From an uncultured Ruthenibacterium sp. (GTDB lineage: Bacteria > Bacillota > Clostridia > Oscillospirales > Ruminococcaceae): a DNA stretch of 49,328 nucleotides. Shown here in pieces: positions 22,120 through 30,828 of this stretch. Below the pieces are notes generated by a model. The model was given only the letters and a program-made list of their open reading frames with translations. It did not search any database and was not told the DNA's origin. How positions within the stretch are numbered: the first letter of the stretch is position 1; every line of letters begins with the position of its first letter. Position numbers and translations under genes: made by a program. The stretch lies in contig CALXBN010000023.1 of the NCBI GenBank assembly GCA_944386555.1, positions 1-49,328 on the forward strand. Reading direction: 5' to 3'.

Positions 22120-23094
22120 ATGAAACACCGCAGCAACACATTTGCCAGCCCTCTGGGGCCGAAAGGCGCCGGCGCGCGGCTGCTGGCCACCGTGCACAAG
22201 TACTGGTTTATCTACCTGCTGGCGGTTCCCGGCGCCGTGTTTTTGCTGCTGTTCAGTTATGCGCCCATGTACGGCATTCTGCTGGCGTTCAAGGATTATA
22301 AAATGAACCTGGGCGTTTGGGGCAGCCCCTGGGTGGGGCTGGAGCATTACCGCAGCCTGTTTACCGACCCCTCCTTCATCCAGGCGTTCAAAAACACCAT
22401 CATCATCAACGTTTACCATCTTCTGTTCGGCTTTTCCTTCAACGTGTTCCTGGCGCTGATGATCAATGAACTGCAGTTCCGCCGGGTGAAGGGCGTAATC
22501 CAGACCTGTGTGTACCTGCCCTACTTCCTCTCCTGGGTCATTTTTGCGGGCCTGGTGCAGGTATTCCTGCAGGCACCGGTGCCCGGCGATACCGGCGGCG
22601 TGGTGAACCAGATCATCGTCGCACTGGGCGGCGAAGCCATTGACTTTATGAAGGAGCCCGCGCTGTTCCGCAGCATCCTGGTCATCACCAACATCATCAA
22701 AACGGCAGGTTATTCCACCATCATTTATCTGGCGGCCATTGCCGGGGTAGACCCCACGCTGTACGAGGCCGCCGCCATCGACGGCGGCAACCGCAAGGAT
22801 ATGCTGCTGCACATCACGTTCCCGCGCATCCTGCCCAGCGTGGCGGTGATGTTCCTGCTGCAGGTGTCCCAGCTGTTCCTGTCCAACTTCGACCAGGTGT
22901 ACAACCTGTACAACAACTTTGTGCTGTCCACGGGCGATGTGCTGTCCACCTACATCTACCGCATCAGCCTGGGCGGCGGCGCCGAGTTCGAGCTGTCCAC
23001 GGCGGCCAACCTGCTGCTGAACGTGCTGGGCCTGATTGCCCTGGTATTTTCCAACAAATTCGTCAAAAAGCTGGATGTCATGGGCATCTTCTGA
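22120..23094 (+). CDS. Oligosaccharide ABC importer permease, LplB family
   Basis: This encodes 324 residues with six spans. The family block YAPMYGILLAFKDYKMNLG follows the first span. The permease EAA loop is YEAAAIDGGNRKDMLLHITF (about 224-243), which docks the cytoplasmic ATPase. LplB-type permeases pair with an LplC/YtcP-type permease and a large lipoprotein, as here. The ribosome site is AGAGG close before the ATG. No ATPase gene is in the operon, so a shared MsmX-like ATPase elsewhere must power it. Confidence 0.92.
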   Translation: MKHRSNTFASPLGPKGAGARLLATVHKYWFIYLLAVPGAVFLLLFSYAPMYGILLAFKDYKMNLGVWGSPWVGLEHYRSLFTDPSFIQAFKNTIIINVYHLLFGFSFNVFLALMINELQFRRVKGVIQTCVYLPYFLSWVIFAGLVQVFLQAPVPGDTGGVVNQIIVALGGEAIDFMKEPALFRSILVITNIIKTAGYSTIIYLAAIAGVDPTLYEAAAIDGGNRKDMLLHITFPRILPSVAVMFLLQVSQLFLSNFDQVYNLYNNFVLSTGDVLSTYIYRISLGGGAEFELSTAANLLLNVLGLIALVFSNKFVKKLDVMGIF

Positions 23095-23107
23095 AAGGAG
23101 CGAGAGC

Positions 23108-24037
23108 ATGATGGAACGTACGGCGGCGGCCGGGCGCTACCGGCGCGGGATGCGCCAGCGCTTCGGCTTCAATTTCTACGATGTGTTTGTCACCCTGTTC
23201 TGCATCACCTTCGCGCTGGTATGCTTCTACCCCATGTGGTACGTATTTGTGGCGTCGATCACGCCTTACGAGGAATTTGTCAAGGGCGGGCTGATGCTGT
23301 GGCCCAGCGGCGGCGTGGACCTGCAGTACTACGGCACCATCTTCCGCAACTCCTCCTTTGTCACCAGCCTGTGGATCTCGGCCACCAAGACGGTCGTCGG
23401 CACGCTGCTGAGCCTGATCGTCACCTCCACCATGGCCTACGCTGTCAGCAAGATCCACGTGCCCGGCATGAAAACGCTGAACGTTCTGGCCGTGTTCACC
23501 ATGTTCTTCGCCGGCGGCCTGATCCCCACCTACATCCTGTACCTGAACATGGGCCTGATCCGCAGCTATTGGGTCATGGTGCTGCCGTACGGGTTCAACG
23601 TCACCTATTTCATCATCATGCGCAACTACTTCTCCTATTCCATGCCCAAAGACCTGGAGGACGCCGCCCGCATCGACGGCTGCAACGAGATCGGCGTGTT
23701 TTTCCGCGTGCTGCTGCCCCTTTCCAAGCCGATGCTGGCCGCCGTGGGCCTGTTCATCGCCGTGGGCTTCTGGAACGATTACTACAGCTACATGATGTAC
23801 ATTGCCAACAAGCCGACACTGCAGCCCTTCGCCTGGGTGCTGCGGCGTGTGCTGACGGATTCGTCCATGATGTCTCAGATGCGCACGGGCGCGCTGGACC
23901 TGGGCGCCCAGCTGCCGCCGCCCATGGCCCTGCGCATGGCCACCATCATCTGCGCCATGCTGCCCATCATGTGCGTATACCCGTTCCTGCAGAAGCATTT
24001 TGCCAAGGGGATGCTGATCGGCGCCGTGAAGGAGTGA
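23108..24037 (+). CDS. Carbohydrate ABC importer permease, LplC/YtcP family
   Basis: This encodes 309 residues with six spans. The start (FYDVFVTLFCITFALVCFYPMWYVFVASITPYEEFVKGG) is typical of YtcP/LplC permeases, and the EAA loop is EDAARIDGCNEIGVFFRVLLP (about 199-219). The C-terminus KHFAKGMLIGAVKE is the usual ending of this family. AAAGGAG lies eight bases before the ATG at 23108, and the gene starts 13 bases after the LplB gene. It forms the second half of the membrane channel. Confidence 0.92.
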   Translation: MMERTAAAGRYRRGMRQRFGFNFYDVFVTLFCITFALVCFYPMWYVFVASITPYEEFVKGGLMLWPSGGVDLQYYGTIFRNSSFVTSLWISATKTVVGTLLSLIVTSTMAYAVSKIHVPGMKTLNVLAVFTMFFAGGLIPTYILYLNMGLIRSYWVMVLPYGFNVTYFIIMRNYFSYSMPKDLEDAARIDGCNEIGVFFRVLLPLSKPMLAAVGLFIAVGFWNDYYSYMMYIANKPTLQPFAWVLRRVLTDSSMMSQMRTGALDLGAQLPPPMALRMATIICAMLPIMCVYPFLQKHFAKGMLIGAVKE

Positions 24038-24059
24038 GCGGCCCGCCAACCCGCAACCG

Positions 24060-24080
24060 GATAAGCGCCCGGCGCTTATC
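24060..24080 (+). promoter_or_regulatory. Intercistronic hairpin before the binding-protein gene
   Basis: GATAAGCGC / GCGCTTATC is a perfect 9-bp stem with a 3-base loop and no T run. Such hairpins often protect binding-protein mRNA and raise its level over the permeases. Confidence 0.55.
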
Positions 24081-24116
24081 GCAAATAGAAAAAGCAAACC
24101 AAAGGAGGAAACCAAC

Positions 24117-25880
24117 ATGACGCACAAGCTCAAACGCGCACTGGCCCTGGCGATGTGCCTGGCCATGGCCGTCACCATGCTCTCCGGCTGTACGGGCGGC
24201 GCTTCGTCTTCGGCTGCGGCATCCGGCTCCGCACAGGCCGAACCCACTACCAACGCCGAGCGGGAGACGGTAAACATCCGCTTTTCCCAGTATGCCAACA
24301 GCACCGACGACCCGAAAGGCATGGCCAACGACCCCATCAAAAAGGCCATTGAAGAGGCCGTAAACGTCACGCTGGAATATGACACCGGCGTGGAAGGCTA
24401 TGACGACCGCCTGCAGACCGAGCTGGCCGTGGGCAATGCGCCGGACCTGTTCCCCACCTGGGGCGAGGCGTCGAAGCTGCGGCAGTTTGCCGAAGAGGAG
24501 GCGGTTTACAACATCGCCGAGATCATCAACGCCCAGCCCGAGCGCTATCCCATCCTGCACAAGATCATCAACACCGACGAGTACAAGATGTACAACCAGA
24601 TGTACACCGGCGACGAGAACGCCGCCTATGCCATCTACTCCTTCTCCGCCCGGGCCTATCCCGCCTTCAGCGGCGTGCCGGCCTACAATACGGCCATCCT
24701 GGAGGAAGTGAACGACGGCCAGGTACCCGCCACCGTCAGTGAATTTGTGGAATTCACCCAGAAGGCCGTGGACGCCGGGTACTCCGGCTGGTGGCCCTAC
24801 AACGCCAAGCTGACCAACTGGGCCGAGATCGACGGCACCCTCGCCGGCCCGCAGGGCACTTCCCTGCGCACCCCCGCCACCTACGACTGGCTGTGGACGG
24901 GCTTTGTGCCCGACGATGTGTCCAAGATCGGCACCGACGAAGAGCACTGGACCTTAATGACCGTATCCGATGAAAGCAAGGAAGTGATGAAGACCCTGAC
25001 CGAGATGTACGCCAGCAACGCCATCCACAACGGCGTGGGCACCCTGGTGGACGAGGACGACGGCTATGCGGCCTTCAACAACGAGACCCTGGCGTCCTAC
25101 GGCTACGGCTACGGCTACTACACCCAGTTCAAAAAGCTGTATGACAGCTGGATGAGCGCCCACCCCGACGGCTCGCTGGACGACCTGACCCTGGGCACCG
25201 CCCTGACCGACGACGAGGGCAACTGGCTGCGCGTATACGACGTGCCCAGCTATGTAGGCGCCCATTACTTCATCCCCACCAGCTGCGAATACCCCGACCG
25301 CGTGCTGGACCTGGTGGAGTTCCTGGCCAGCAACGAGGGCCAGAACCTGCTGTTCCGCGGCATTGAGGGCCTTACCTACACCATGAACGGCGACGAAGTG
25401 GTGTACAACATTGACGAGTTTGTAAACATCAACAAAGCCTACGGCTACCCCAACCCGGACCGCTGCCGCTACATGTGGTTCTCGTACCTGTTCTGCGCCA
25501 GTGAAATGATGCTGGACCTGGAGAACAACGACTGGTGGGACGCCGTGACCACCCCCTACGACAACACGCTGGACTGGGCCGAGGGCGAAGCGCGGGAGTG
25601 CTACCAGTACGCCATCGACACCGTTGAAAGCTTCATCGACAACGTATACGTGGAGCTGCCCTCCTACTACGGGCTGGCCGCGCTGGACGCCGAGTGGGCG
25701 GACATCCAGACCAACCTGGTGGAGATCTCCAACCGCTATCTGTCCCAGATGCTGGGCGGCCAGCTGGACATTGACACCGGCTGGGAGCAGTACCGCGCCG
25801 AATACGAAGCCGCCGGCGGCCTTGAACTGGAGACTGCGGTCAACGACGCGATTGCCCTGGCCCGCGAGACCTACGGCTGA
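24117..25880 (+). CDS. Extracellular solute-binding lipoprotein of the sugar ABC importer
   Basis: This encodes 587 residues. The lipoprotein signal peptide ends in the lipobox LSGC (Cys25), followed by a Gly/Ser/Ala linker. The rest is a large two-lobed binding protein of the family-1 LplA/YtcQ group, with EAVNVTLEYDTGVEGYDDRL and LAVGNAPDLFPTW typical of the N-lobe. Many Trp and Tyr residues fit sugar stacking. AAAGGAGG is seven bases upstream of the ATG. It is the last importer gene and is followed by a very stable terminator. Confidence 0.92.
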   Translation: MTHKLKRALALAMCLAMAVTMLSGCTGGASSSAAASGSAQAEPTTNAERETVNIRFSQYANSTDDPKGMANDPIKKAIEEAVNVTLEYDTGVEGYDDRLQTELAVGNAPDLFPTWGEASKLRQFAEEEAVYNIAEIINAQPERYPILHKIINTDEYKMYNQMYTGDENAAYAIYSFSARAYPAFSGVPAYNTAILEEVNDGQVPATVSEFVEFTQKAVDAGYSGWWPYNAKLTNWAEIDGTLAGPQGTSLRTPATYDWLWTGFVPDDVSKIGTDEEHWTLMTVSDESKEVMKTLTEMYASNAIHNGVGTLVDEDDGYAAFNNETLASYGYGYGYYTQFKKLYDSWMSAHPDGSLDDLTLGTALTDDEGNWLRVYDVPSYVGAHYFIPTSCEYPDRVLDLVEFLASNEGQNLLFRGIEGLTYTMNGDEVVYNIDEFVNINKAYGYPNPDRCRYMWFSYLFCASEMMLDLENNDWWDAVTTPYDNTLDWAEGEARECYQYAIDTVESFIDNVYVELPSYYGLAALDAEWADIQTNLVEISNRYLSQMLGGQLDIDTGWEQYRAEYEAAGGLELETAVNDAIALARETYG

Positions 25881-25949
25881 CGCCCCGGCGCAGGGCTGCC
25901 TGCCCGGCCGGGTGTGACGGCGCCGGCCCCGCGCCCGGCGGATACACGG

Positions 25950-25993
25950 CCGCGCCGCCCCCCGGACAGGGTCCGGGGGGCGGCGCGGTTTTT
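25950..25993 (+). terminator. Very stable terminator after the importer
   Basis: The 18-bp perfect stem CCGCGCCGCCCCCCGGAC / GTCCGGGGGGCGGCGCGG has a 3-base loop and T5. Confidence 0.9.
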
Positions 25994-26040
25994 GGCACCG
26001 GCCCCTCACACCCAATCGTGCAACGGAAAGGAGAATTCCC

Positions 26041-26991
26041 ATGGGACGTATCGACCTGCTGGCGGGGCATCTGCCCGCCTTCAAGGCAAACCTGCACTGC
26101 CACACCACCTGTTCGGACGGCCGGATGACCCCTGCCCAGGTGAAAGAGCATTACAAGGCCCACGGATACAGCGTGGTAGCCTTCACCGACCACAACGTGC
26201 TGATCGACCACAGCGACCTCAACGACGAAAGCTTCCTGGCTCTGACGGGCATCGAAGTGGACACCGACAGTTTCCTGTACGGCAAAAAGCATGAATTCAA
26301 CCAGACCTGCCATCTGTGCGCCATTGCCCGCACCCCTTGCGGCGTGCGGCCGGTGTACCGGGCCGAGCAGTACACCGGCGAGGCCATCCGCGCCAAGATC
26401 GACGAATTCCACCGGGAGGGATACATCGTCAACTACAACCACCCCCAGTGGTCCGCCGAAGGGCCCGACGAATTCCTGCATTACGGCCTGTTCGACGGCA
26501 TGGAGATCTACAACCACAGCGCCGAAGTGGCCAACAACAATGGCGGCGGCCACAGCGAATACGCCCTGGCACTGCGGCTGATGGACCACCCCATCCGCTG
26601 CATTGCCGCCGACGACAACCACGCAGGGCTGAACTGCGAGGACGATTCCTGCGGGGGCTGGGTGGTGTTCCGCGCCCCGCGCCTGTGCTATGCGGACATC
26701 ATCGACGCCTACGACCGCATGTCCTTTTATGCAAGCACCGGCCCGGAGATCCACGCCTGCTGCATTGAGGATGGCACCCTGGTGCTGGACTGCTCGCCGG
26801 TGCGGCGCGTACATGTGATGACCCAGTACATCGACCCGGTGTACTGCGGCTTCTCGGCCGAAAACAGCCTCACCCATGTGGAGGTGCCCCTGGCCCGGGT
26901 GCCCGCCGGCGCCCGCTTCCTGTGGGTGCAGCTGACGGACGCCGCAGGCAGGAAGGCCTGGATGAACCCGTACCGCCTGACAGGGCGATGA
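26041..26991 (+). CDS. PHP-domain metal-dependent hydrolase
   Basis: This encodes 316 residues. The PHP phosphoesterase motifs are ANLHCHTTCSDG (about 16-27, His19/His21/Asp26), VAFTDHN (46-52) and GIEVDTD (about 70-76), followed by VNYNHPQWS and IAADDNHAG. They supply the histidines and acids of a three-metal centre, as in PolC-type PHP and histidinol phosphatase relatives. The C-terminal ~90 residues form a small beta domain. AAAGGAG lies seven bases before the ATG. A transporter gene overlaps its stop (ATGA), so the two products are made together. A likely role is removing phosphate or a similar ester from a compound handled by the neighbouring transporters; the substrate is unknown. Confidence 0.85.
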   Translation: MGRIDLLAGHLPAFKANLHCHTTCSDGRMTPAQVKEHYKAHGYSVVAFTDHNVLIDHSDLNDESFLALTGIEVDTDSFLYGKKHEFNQTCHLCAIARTPCGVRPVYRAEQYTGEAIRAKIDEFHREGYIVNYNHPQWSAEGPDEFLHYGLFDGMEIYNHSAEVANNNGGGHSEYALALRLMDHPIRCIAADDNHAGLNCEDDSCGGWVVFRAPRLCYADIIDAYDRMSFYASTGPEIHACCIEDGTLVLDCSPVRRVHVMTQYIDPVYCGFSAENSLTHVEVPLARVPAGARFLWVQLTDAAGRKAWMNPYRLTGR

Positions 26992-28280
26992 AGGGCGCGG
27001 CGCAGCGCGGCCCGGCCGTGCGCAAACTGTACACCCACACCAGCCTGCGGCTCTTTTTCGCCCTGTGCTGGTTTGGCTACTTTTCCACCTATCTGGGAAG
27101 GCTGAACCTCACCGCCTGCATCGCCGAGATCAGCGCCTCGGGCCTGCTGTCCCGCACACAGCTGGGATATGTGTCCGGGGCGTTTTTCGTGTGCTACGGC
27201 GTGGGGCAGCTGTTCAGCGGCCTTCTGGCCGACCGCCTGTGCCCCCGGCGCCTGGTGGGCCTGGGGCTGCTGGGTTCGGCGGCGGCAAACGCCGGCATGG
27301 CCCTGGCCGGCGGGGCGCTGCCCATGGCGCTGCTGTGGGGCGCCAACGGGCTGGTGCAGGCCCTGACCTGGGCCCCGCTGGTGCGCACGGTGACCGACCT
27401 GACCCGCCGGCAGACCTGCGCCAGGATCTGCCTGAACCTGGCCACCACCACGCCGGCGGGCACGCTGGCCGCCTACAGCCTGTGCGTGGGGGCCATCGCC
27501 CTGGGCAGCTGGCGGGGGGCTTTCTGGGCGGCGTGCGCCGTGCTGGCCGCCGCCGGTGTGCTGTGGCTGGCAGGGGTGGGGGCCCTGCAGCGCACTGCCG
27601 CGCGGGACGGCATTCCCGATGACGGCGCCGGCACCGGCGCCGCAGCCGGGCCCGCAGGCCTGCGCCCGGGCCCGGCCGCCGCGGCGCTGGTGCCCCTGGG
27701 GCTGGCGGCCACGGTGCACGGCCTGCTGCGGGAGGGCATCACCACCTGGGCGCCCTCCTACCTGCAGGATACTTTCGGCTTCCCGCCGGCCGTTTCGGTG
27801 GCGCTGACCATGGTGCTGCCGCTGGTCAACCTGTTCGGCGTATACCTGGCCAACGCCGTGAACGTGCGCTGGCTGCGCAGCGAACCGGCCACAGCCCTGG
27901 CGTGCTTCGGGCTGTGCGGGGCCTGCCTGCTGGGCTGGCTGCTGGCCGGGCAAAGCGGCGCCCTGCCGGCGCTGATGCTGCTGGCCGCCGCCACCACCTG
28001 CATGACGGGCGTCAGCACCATGCTGCTCAGCCTGCTGCCGCTGCGGTTCACCGGGCTGGGGCTGGCCGCCACGGTCACCGGTGTGCTCAACGCCCTCACC
28101 TACGCTGGCAGCGCCCTGTCCGGCGTGGGGTTCGGCGCCATCAGCGAGCGCTGGGGCTGGCACGCCGTGGCGGCCGCCTGGTGCGCATCGGCGGCGGCCG
28201 GCGCGCTGCTGTGCGCTGCGGGCCGGCGGCCCTGGCGGGCACTGAGCCGGGCGCTGCGCCCTGGCCCGCCAAAGCGATGA
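26988..28280 (+). CDS. MFS transporter of the organophosphate:phosphate antiporter (OPA) type
   Basis: This encodes 430 residues from the ATG overlapping the PHP stop. It has about 12 spans. The first span ends in CWFGYFSTYLGRLNLTACI, close to the GYFSTYLGRLNL signature of UhpT/GlpT-like OPA transporters, which swap sugar phosphates for phosphate. SGAFFVCYGVGQLFSGLLADR is the next conserved block. A start 66 bases upstream is in frame but would overlap the PHP gene deeply. Coupling to a PHP phosphoesterase fits a sugar-phosphate substrate, but this is inference. Confidence 0.85.
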   Translation: MKGAAQRGPAVRKLYTHTSLRLFFALCWFGYFSTYLGRLNLTACIAEISASGLLSRTQLGYVSGAFFVCYGVGQLFSGLLADRLCPRRLVGLGLLGSAAANAGMALAGGALPMALLWGANGLVQALTWAPLVRTVTDLTRRQTCARICLNLATTTPAGTLAAYSLCVGAIALGSWRGAFWAACAVLAAAGVLWLAGVGALQRTAARDGIPDDGAGTGAAAGPAGLRPGPAAAALVPLGLAATVHGLLREGITTWAPSYLQDTFGFPPAVSVALTMVLPLVNLFGVYLANAVNVRWLRSEPATALACFGLCGACLLGWLLAGQSGALPALMLLAAATTCMTGVSTMLLSLLPLRFTGLGLAATVTGVLNALTYAGSALSGVGFGAISERWGWHAVAAAWCASAAAGALLCAAGRRPWRALSRALRPGPPKR

Positions 28281-28327
28281 GCTGCCGCAAAGCGCGCCGC
28301 CCTTCGGGGCCGGCGTGCCTGCATTGT

Positions 28328-28365
28328 GCCCGGCCCGCCGGTTTCTGCCGGCGGGCCGGGCTTTT
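28328..28365 (+). terminator. Terminator after the OPA transporter
   Basis: The 14-bp perfect stem GCCCGGCCCGCCGG / CCGGCGGGCCGGGC has a 6-base loop and TTTT. Confidence 0.85.
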
Positions 28366-28431
28366 CCTGCCGCCATATGCCGTTTTGCCCGGGCCGCAAA
28401 GCCCGCCGGGGCATTTGCGCCGGCGCGTTCA

Positions 28432-28460
28432 TTGACGCGCGCCGTTTCCTATGGTATCAT
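28432..28460 (+). promoter_or_regulatory. Promoter of the 234-residue unknown gene
   Basis: TTGACG and TATCAT are 17 bases apart. It starts a single-gene unit closed by the terminator at 29275-29317. Confidence 0.7.
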
Positions 28461-28548
28461 TCAGGCAAGCGGAACGCTTTCCCCTGCCCCGGACGGGGCT
28501 GCGGCGCGGCCTTTTGCAACAACGATTCTTGAACGGAGATGTGCCTTT

Positions 28549-29253
28549 TTGAAAAACATTGAATTTGAGCGCAACTATGAAATGAGCCCGGAGGAAAAAG
28601 CGCACAGCGCGAAGATTTTCGAGCAGATCTACGCTCCCGGCGGGTTTCTGGAGGAATTTTCCAGGCAGATGGACGCCATCCCCAAGGTCATTGTGCCGGA
28701 AGATGCCGTCCACTACGAAGAGCTGCTGCAGCTGTGCGACCGCTTTGCCTGCAAACACCACGGGCGGATCCACGGGGTTGTGGATTACCAGCACTGGGAC
28801 GCCCACATCGACCTGATCCTTCCGGTGGTGGAGTTTGAGGACGAGGAGGACCTGCATCTGCTGAAGGAGATCGGCGAAAAAGCGCATTATTTCTGTGTCT
28901 CCGCCCGGGAGGACGGCGATTTCCACGTGTACGTCATGATCAACTATTTCAAAGAGCTGGCCTGCGAGGAGTATCTGGATTTCCTGAAATACCAGATCCT
29001 CTCCGCAGACGAGGCGCTGTCCTCGCTGTACGCCGGTTCCCGGCTGTCCGAAGAGGATCAGGCGGCGGCCATGCGGATCCGGGACCTGCTGGCCCGGTTC
29101 GAATGCGAGACATCGCTTGACCGTACCACAGCCTTCCGCACCGCCGTGAACCGCCTGCTGCAGGGGGAACCTGCCGGCGTTACCGCCGTGCAGGTGGAGG
29201 CACAGCTGGAGGAGCTGCTGGAACACACGCTGGACGAAGAGCGCGGCAGCTGA
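28549..29253 (+). CDS. Conserved-looking cytoplasmic protein of unknown function
   Basis: This encodes 234 residues from a TTG start with CGGAG about ten bases upstream (an ATG at 28582 is the alternative). The protein is acidic and has no signal or membrane segment. The central block GRIHGVVDYQHWDAHIDLILPVVEF has a compact alternating beta pattern, and the C-terminus is helical with ELLEHTLDEERGS. No family was recognised. It has a good promoter and its own terminator, so it is a monocistronic gene. The longer frame from 28315 would start before the promoter and is rejected. Confidence 0.75.
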   Translation: MKNIEFERNYEMSPEEKAHSAKIFEQIYAPGGFLEEFSRQMDAIPKVIVPEDAVHYEELLQLCDRFACKHHGRIHGVVDYQHWDAHIDLILPVVEFEDEEDLHLLKEIGEKAHYFCVSAREDGDFHVYVMINYFKELACEEYLDFLKYQILSADEALSSLYAGSRLSEEDQAAAMRIRDLLARFECETSLDRTTAFRTAVNRLLQGEPAGVTAVQVEAQLEELLEHTLDEERGS

Positions 29254-29274
29254 CGGGCCCGCCGCGGCCTGCCG

Positions 29275-29317
29275 GCACAAAGGCGCAGGGGGCATACAGC
29301 CCCCTGCGCCTTTGTGC
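29275..29317 (+). terminator. Hairpin terminator after the unknown gene
   Basis: The 19-bp perfect stem GCACAAAGGCGCAGGGGGC / GCCCCCTGCGCCTTTGTGC has a 5-base loop, with a weak T tail. The region from here to 29501 holds no gene that can be supported. Confidence 0.8.
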
Positions 29318-29501
29318 GTTATTGTGCGCATGCAGCAGCTTCAGCGCCACGGGGCGCCTGATCCGGCAAACCGGCAGCTGCACATCGGCGGTGCGGGCCC
29401 GTTCCATTGCCTCCCGCCGCTTGTCCGTTGCCGTGATATACGGACCGCATGCCGAACGTGAACGGGAAAAGGCATACGGAAAGCCCCGGATGTCCCGCCT
29501 G

Positions 29502-29930
29502 TCACCCGGGGGAAGAATTTCCCCCAGCCGTCCGCCCGCCCGCAGGGCCGGCGCCCAGCTCTTCCGTCAGCTGCAGGATCTGCGGCGCCAGCTTCTCTCT
29601 GTCCCGCCGGGTGATGCGGCGGTACAGCGGCAGCGCCGCCGCCATGGCGGCGATGCCCGCCAGGCCCACGGCCACACCCAGGGAGAAAAACTGCGTCCAC
29701 ACCATGGTGCAGCACATGCCCACCCACAGCGCCAGGGCCCCGGCCGTGCCCGTCAGCACCGCCGCGGCGGTGCCCCGGCGGGCCGCAGCACGGTCCAGCC
29801 GGCGCAGCCGGTCCAGCGGGTTCTCCGCCGGCGGCAGGTATTTTGCCCGGATGCGGCGGATCTCCTCCTGCTGGCGGGCCGAATACGTATAAGTGAACGC
29901 TTCATGCTTTTCCTGACGATCCGGATCCAT
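29502..29930 (-). CDS. Small two-span membrane protein with YSARQQEEI motif, unknown function
   Basis: This encodes 142 residues with GGGAGGG seven bases before the ATG. An N-terminal soluble part contains YTYSARQQEEIRRIRAKYLP, then two spans follow, GALALWVGMCCTMVW and GVAVGLAGIAAMAAALPLY. A helical tail REKLAPQILQLTEELG comes last. I recall similar clostridial proteins labelled dihydropteridine reductase in some genomes; no Rossmann motif supports that here. It overlaps the upstream membrane gene by 29 bases and is the last gene of a two-component operon. Its first span shares the GMC(M/C)TM motif with the protein at 32997. Confidence 0.75.
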   Translation of the reverse strand: MDPDRQEKHEAFTYTYSARQQEEIRRIRAKYLPPAENPLDRLRRLDRAAARRGTAAAVLTGTAGALALWVGMCCTMVWTQFFSLGVAVGLAGIAAMAAALPLYRRITRRDREKLAPQILQLTEELGAGPAGGRTAGGNSSPG

Positions 29931-30828
29931 CGTCCATCCCTCCCCCGGAAAACGGTGTGCCGGGCGCCGGGCGGGCGGCCCGCAGCAGCAGGTGCACGCC
30001 CAGCCCCGCCACGGCCGCGCACACGGCGAAGCCCGACCCCCCAACCATCCAGGCGCTGAAGCGCGCCTGCCGGGCCGTGGCGAAAGCGGCCAGCATGGCC
30101 ACCTCCAGCGACAGCATGGACACCAGCGCCGCCGCCAGGCTGACCGCCCGGGCGGCGTACAGCACCGGACTGCCGCAGCGGCGCTGGCGCACCAGGTTCA
30201 CCGCGCCCATAATGGTGATGTAAAATGTATAGGCCGCAGCGGCGTAGATCATTGAGCCGCCGTAGGAAAAGCTGCCGCCCCGGTGCAGCACCAGCACCAC
30301 CACCCCCGCCAGCGCGGCATTCATCAGCACCAGCAGCACGCCGCACAGACGGGCGCGGCGGCATTCCTCGGGCCAGTTTGCGCCCAGGGGCGCCCGGCGG
30401 GCGTACCGTGTCAGCGAAAAGCGCATGGCCGCCAGGAACAGGTAGTACACCGCCAGCGTGGCAAACCATGCCGAACGCGCCCGCAGGCCGGCCGCGGCGT
30501 TTATGGCTGTGTACAGCAGGTTCACGGCCAGCGAGGCGTGCAGGGCCGCTTCGGCGCGAAAGGGCCGGTCCTCCAGCAGGCGGCGCGCCAGGGGGATGCG
30601 CCGCACCCGCGCCGCCAGCCTGCGCCCCAGCGGCACGGCACCCGCGCACAGGATCACCAGCGCATAGGCCGAAAAGGCGTAAATGGGATAGGCCGCGGGG
30701 CTGGTTTCACCGGCGGCCAGAAATACATACGCCAGCCCGGCGGCGGCCGCCGCCGCGCACAGCAGCACAGCCGCCGGGCCGGGCAGCAGCAGCCTACGGG
30801 CCAGCCGTTTCCAGTCGGGGCGCTTCAT
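29902..30828 (-). CDS. Polytopic membrane protein of the two-component operon
   Basis: This encodes 308 residues with about eight hydrophobic spans and many Arg residues in the loops (RLAARVRRIPLARRLLEDRPFR). No family was recognised. GAGGAGGG lies six bases before the ATG. Its start overlaps the histidine kinase stop by 35 bases and its end overlaps the next gene by 29 bases, so translation is tightly coupled. A membrane protein under direct control of its own sensor pair could be a transporter-like or envelope-stress component, but nothing in the sequence defines the role. Confidence 0.75.
   Translation of the reverse strand: MKRPDWKRLARRLLLPGPAAVLLCAAAAAAGLAYVFLAAGETSPAAYPIYAFSAYALVILCAGAVPLGRRLAARVRRIPLARRLLEDRPFRAEAALHASLAVNLLYTAINAAAGLRARSAWFATLAVYYLFLAAMRFSLTRYARRAPLGANWPEECRRARLCGVLLVLMNAALAGVVVLVLHRGGSFSYGGSMIYAAAAYTFYITIMGAVNLVRQRRCGSPVLYAARAVSLAAALVSMLSLEVAMLAAFATARQARFSAWMVGGSGFAVCAAVAGLGVHLLLRAARPAPGTPFSGGGMDDGSGSSGKA

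Noticed and set aside
29318..29501. Possible minus-strand coding fragment (PYITATDKRREAMERARTADV)
   Set aside because: The frame looks protein-like for about 45 codons but has no start, no ribosome site and runs into the terminator hairpin at 29317.
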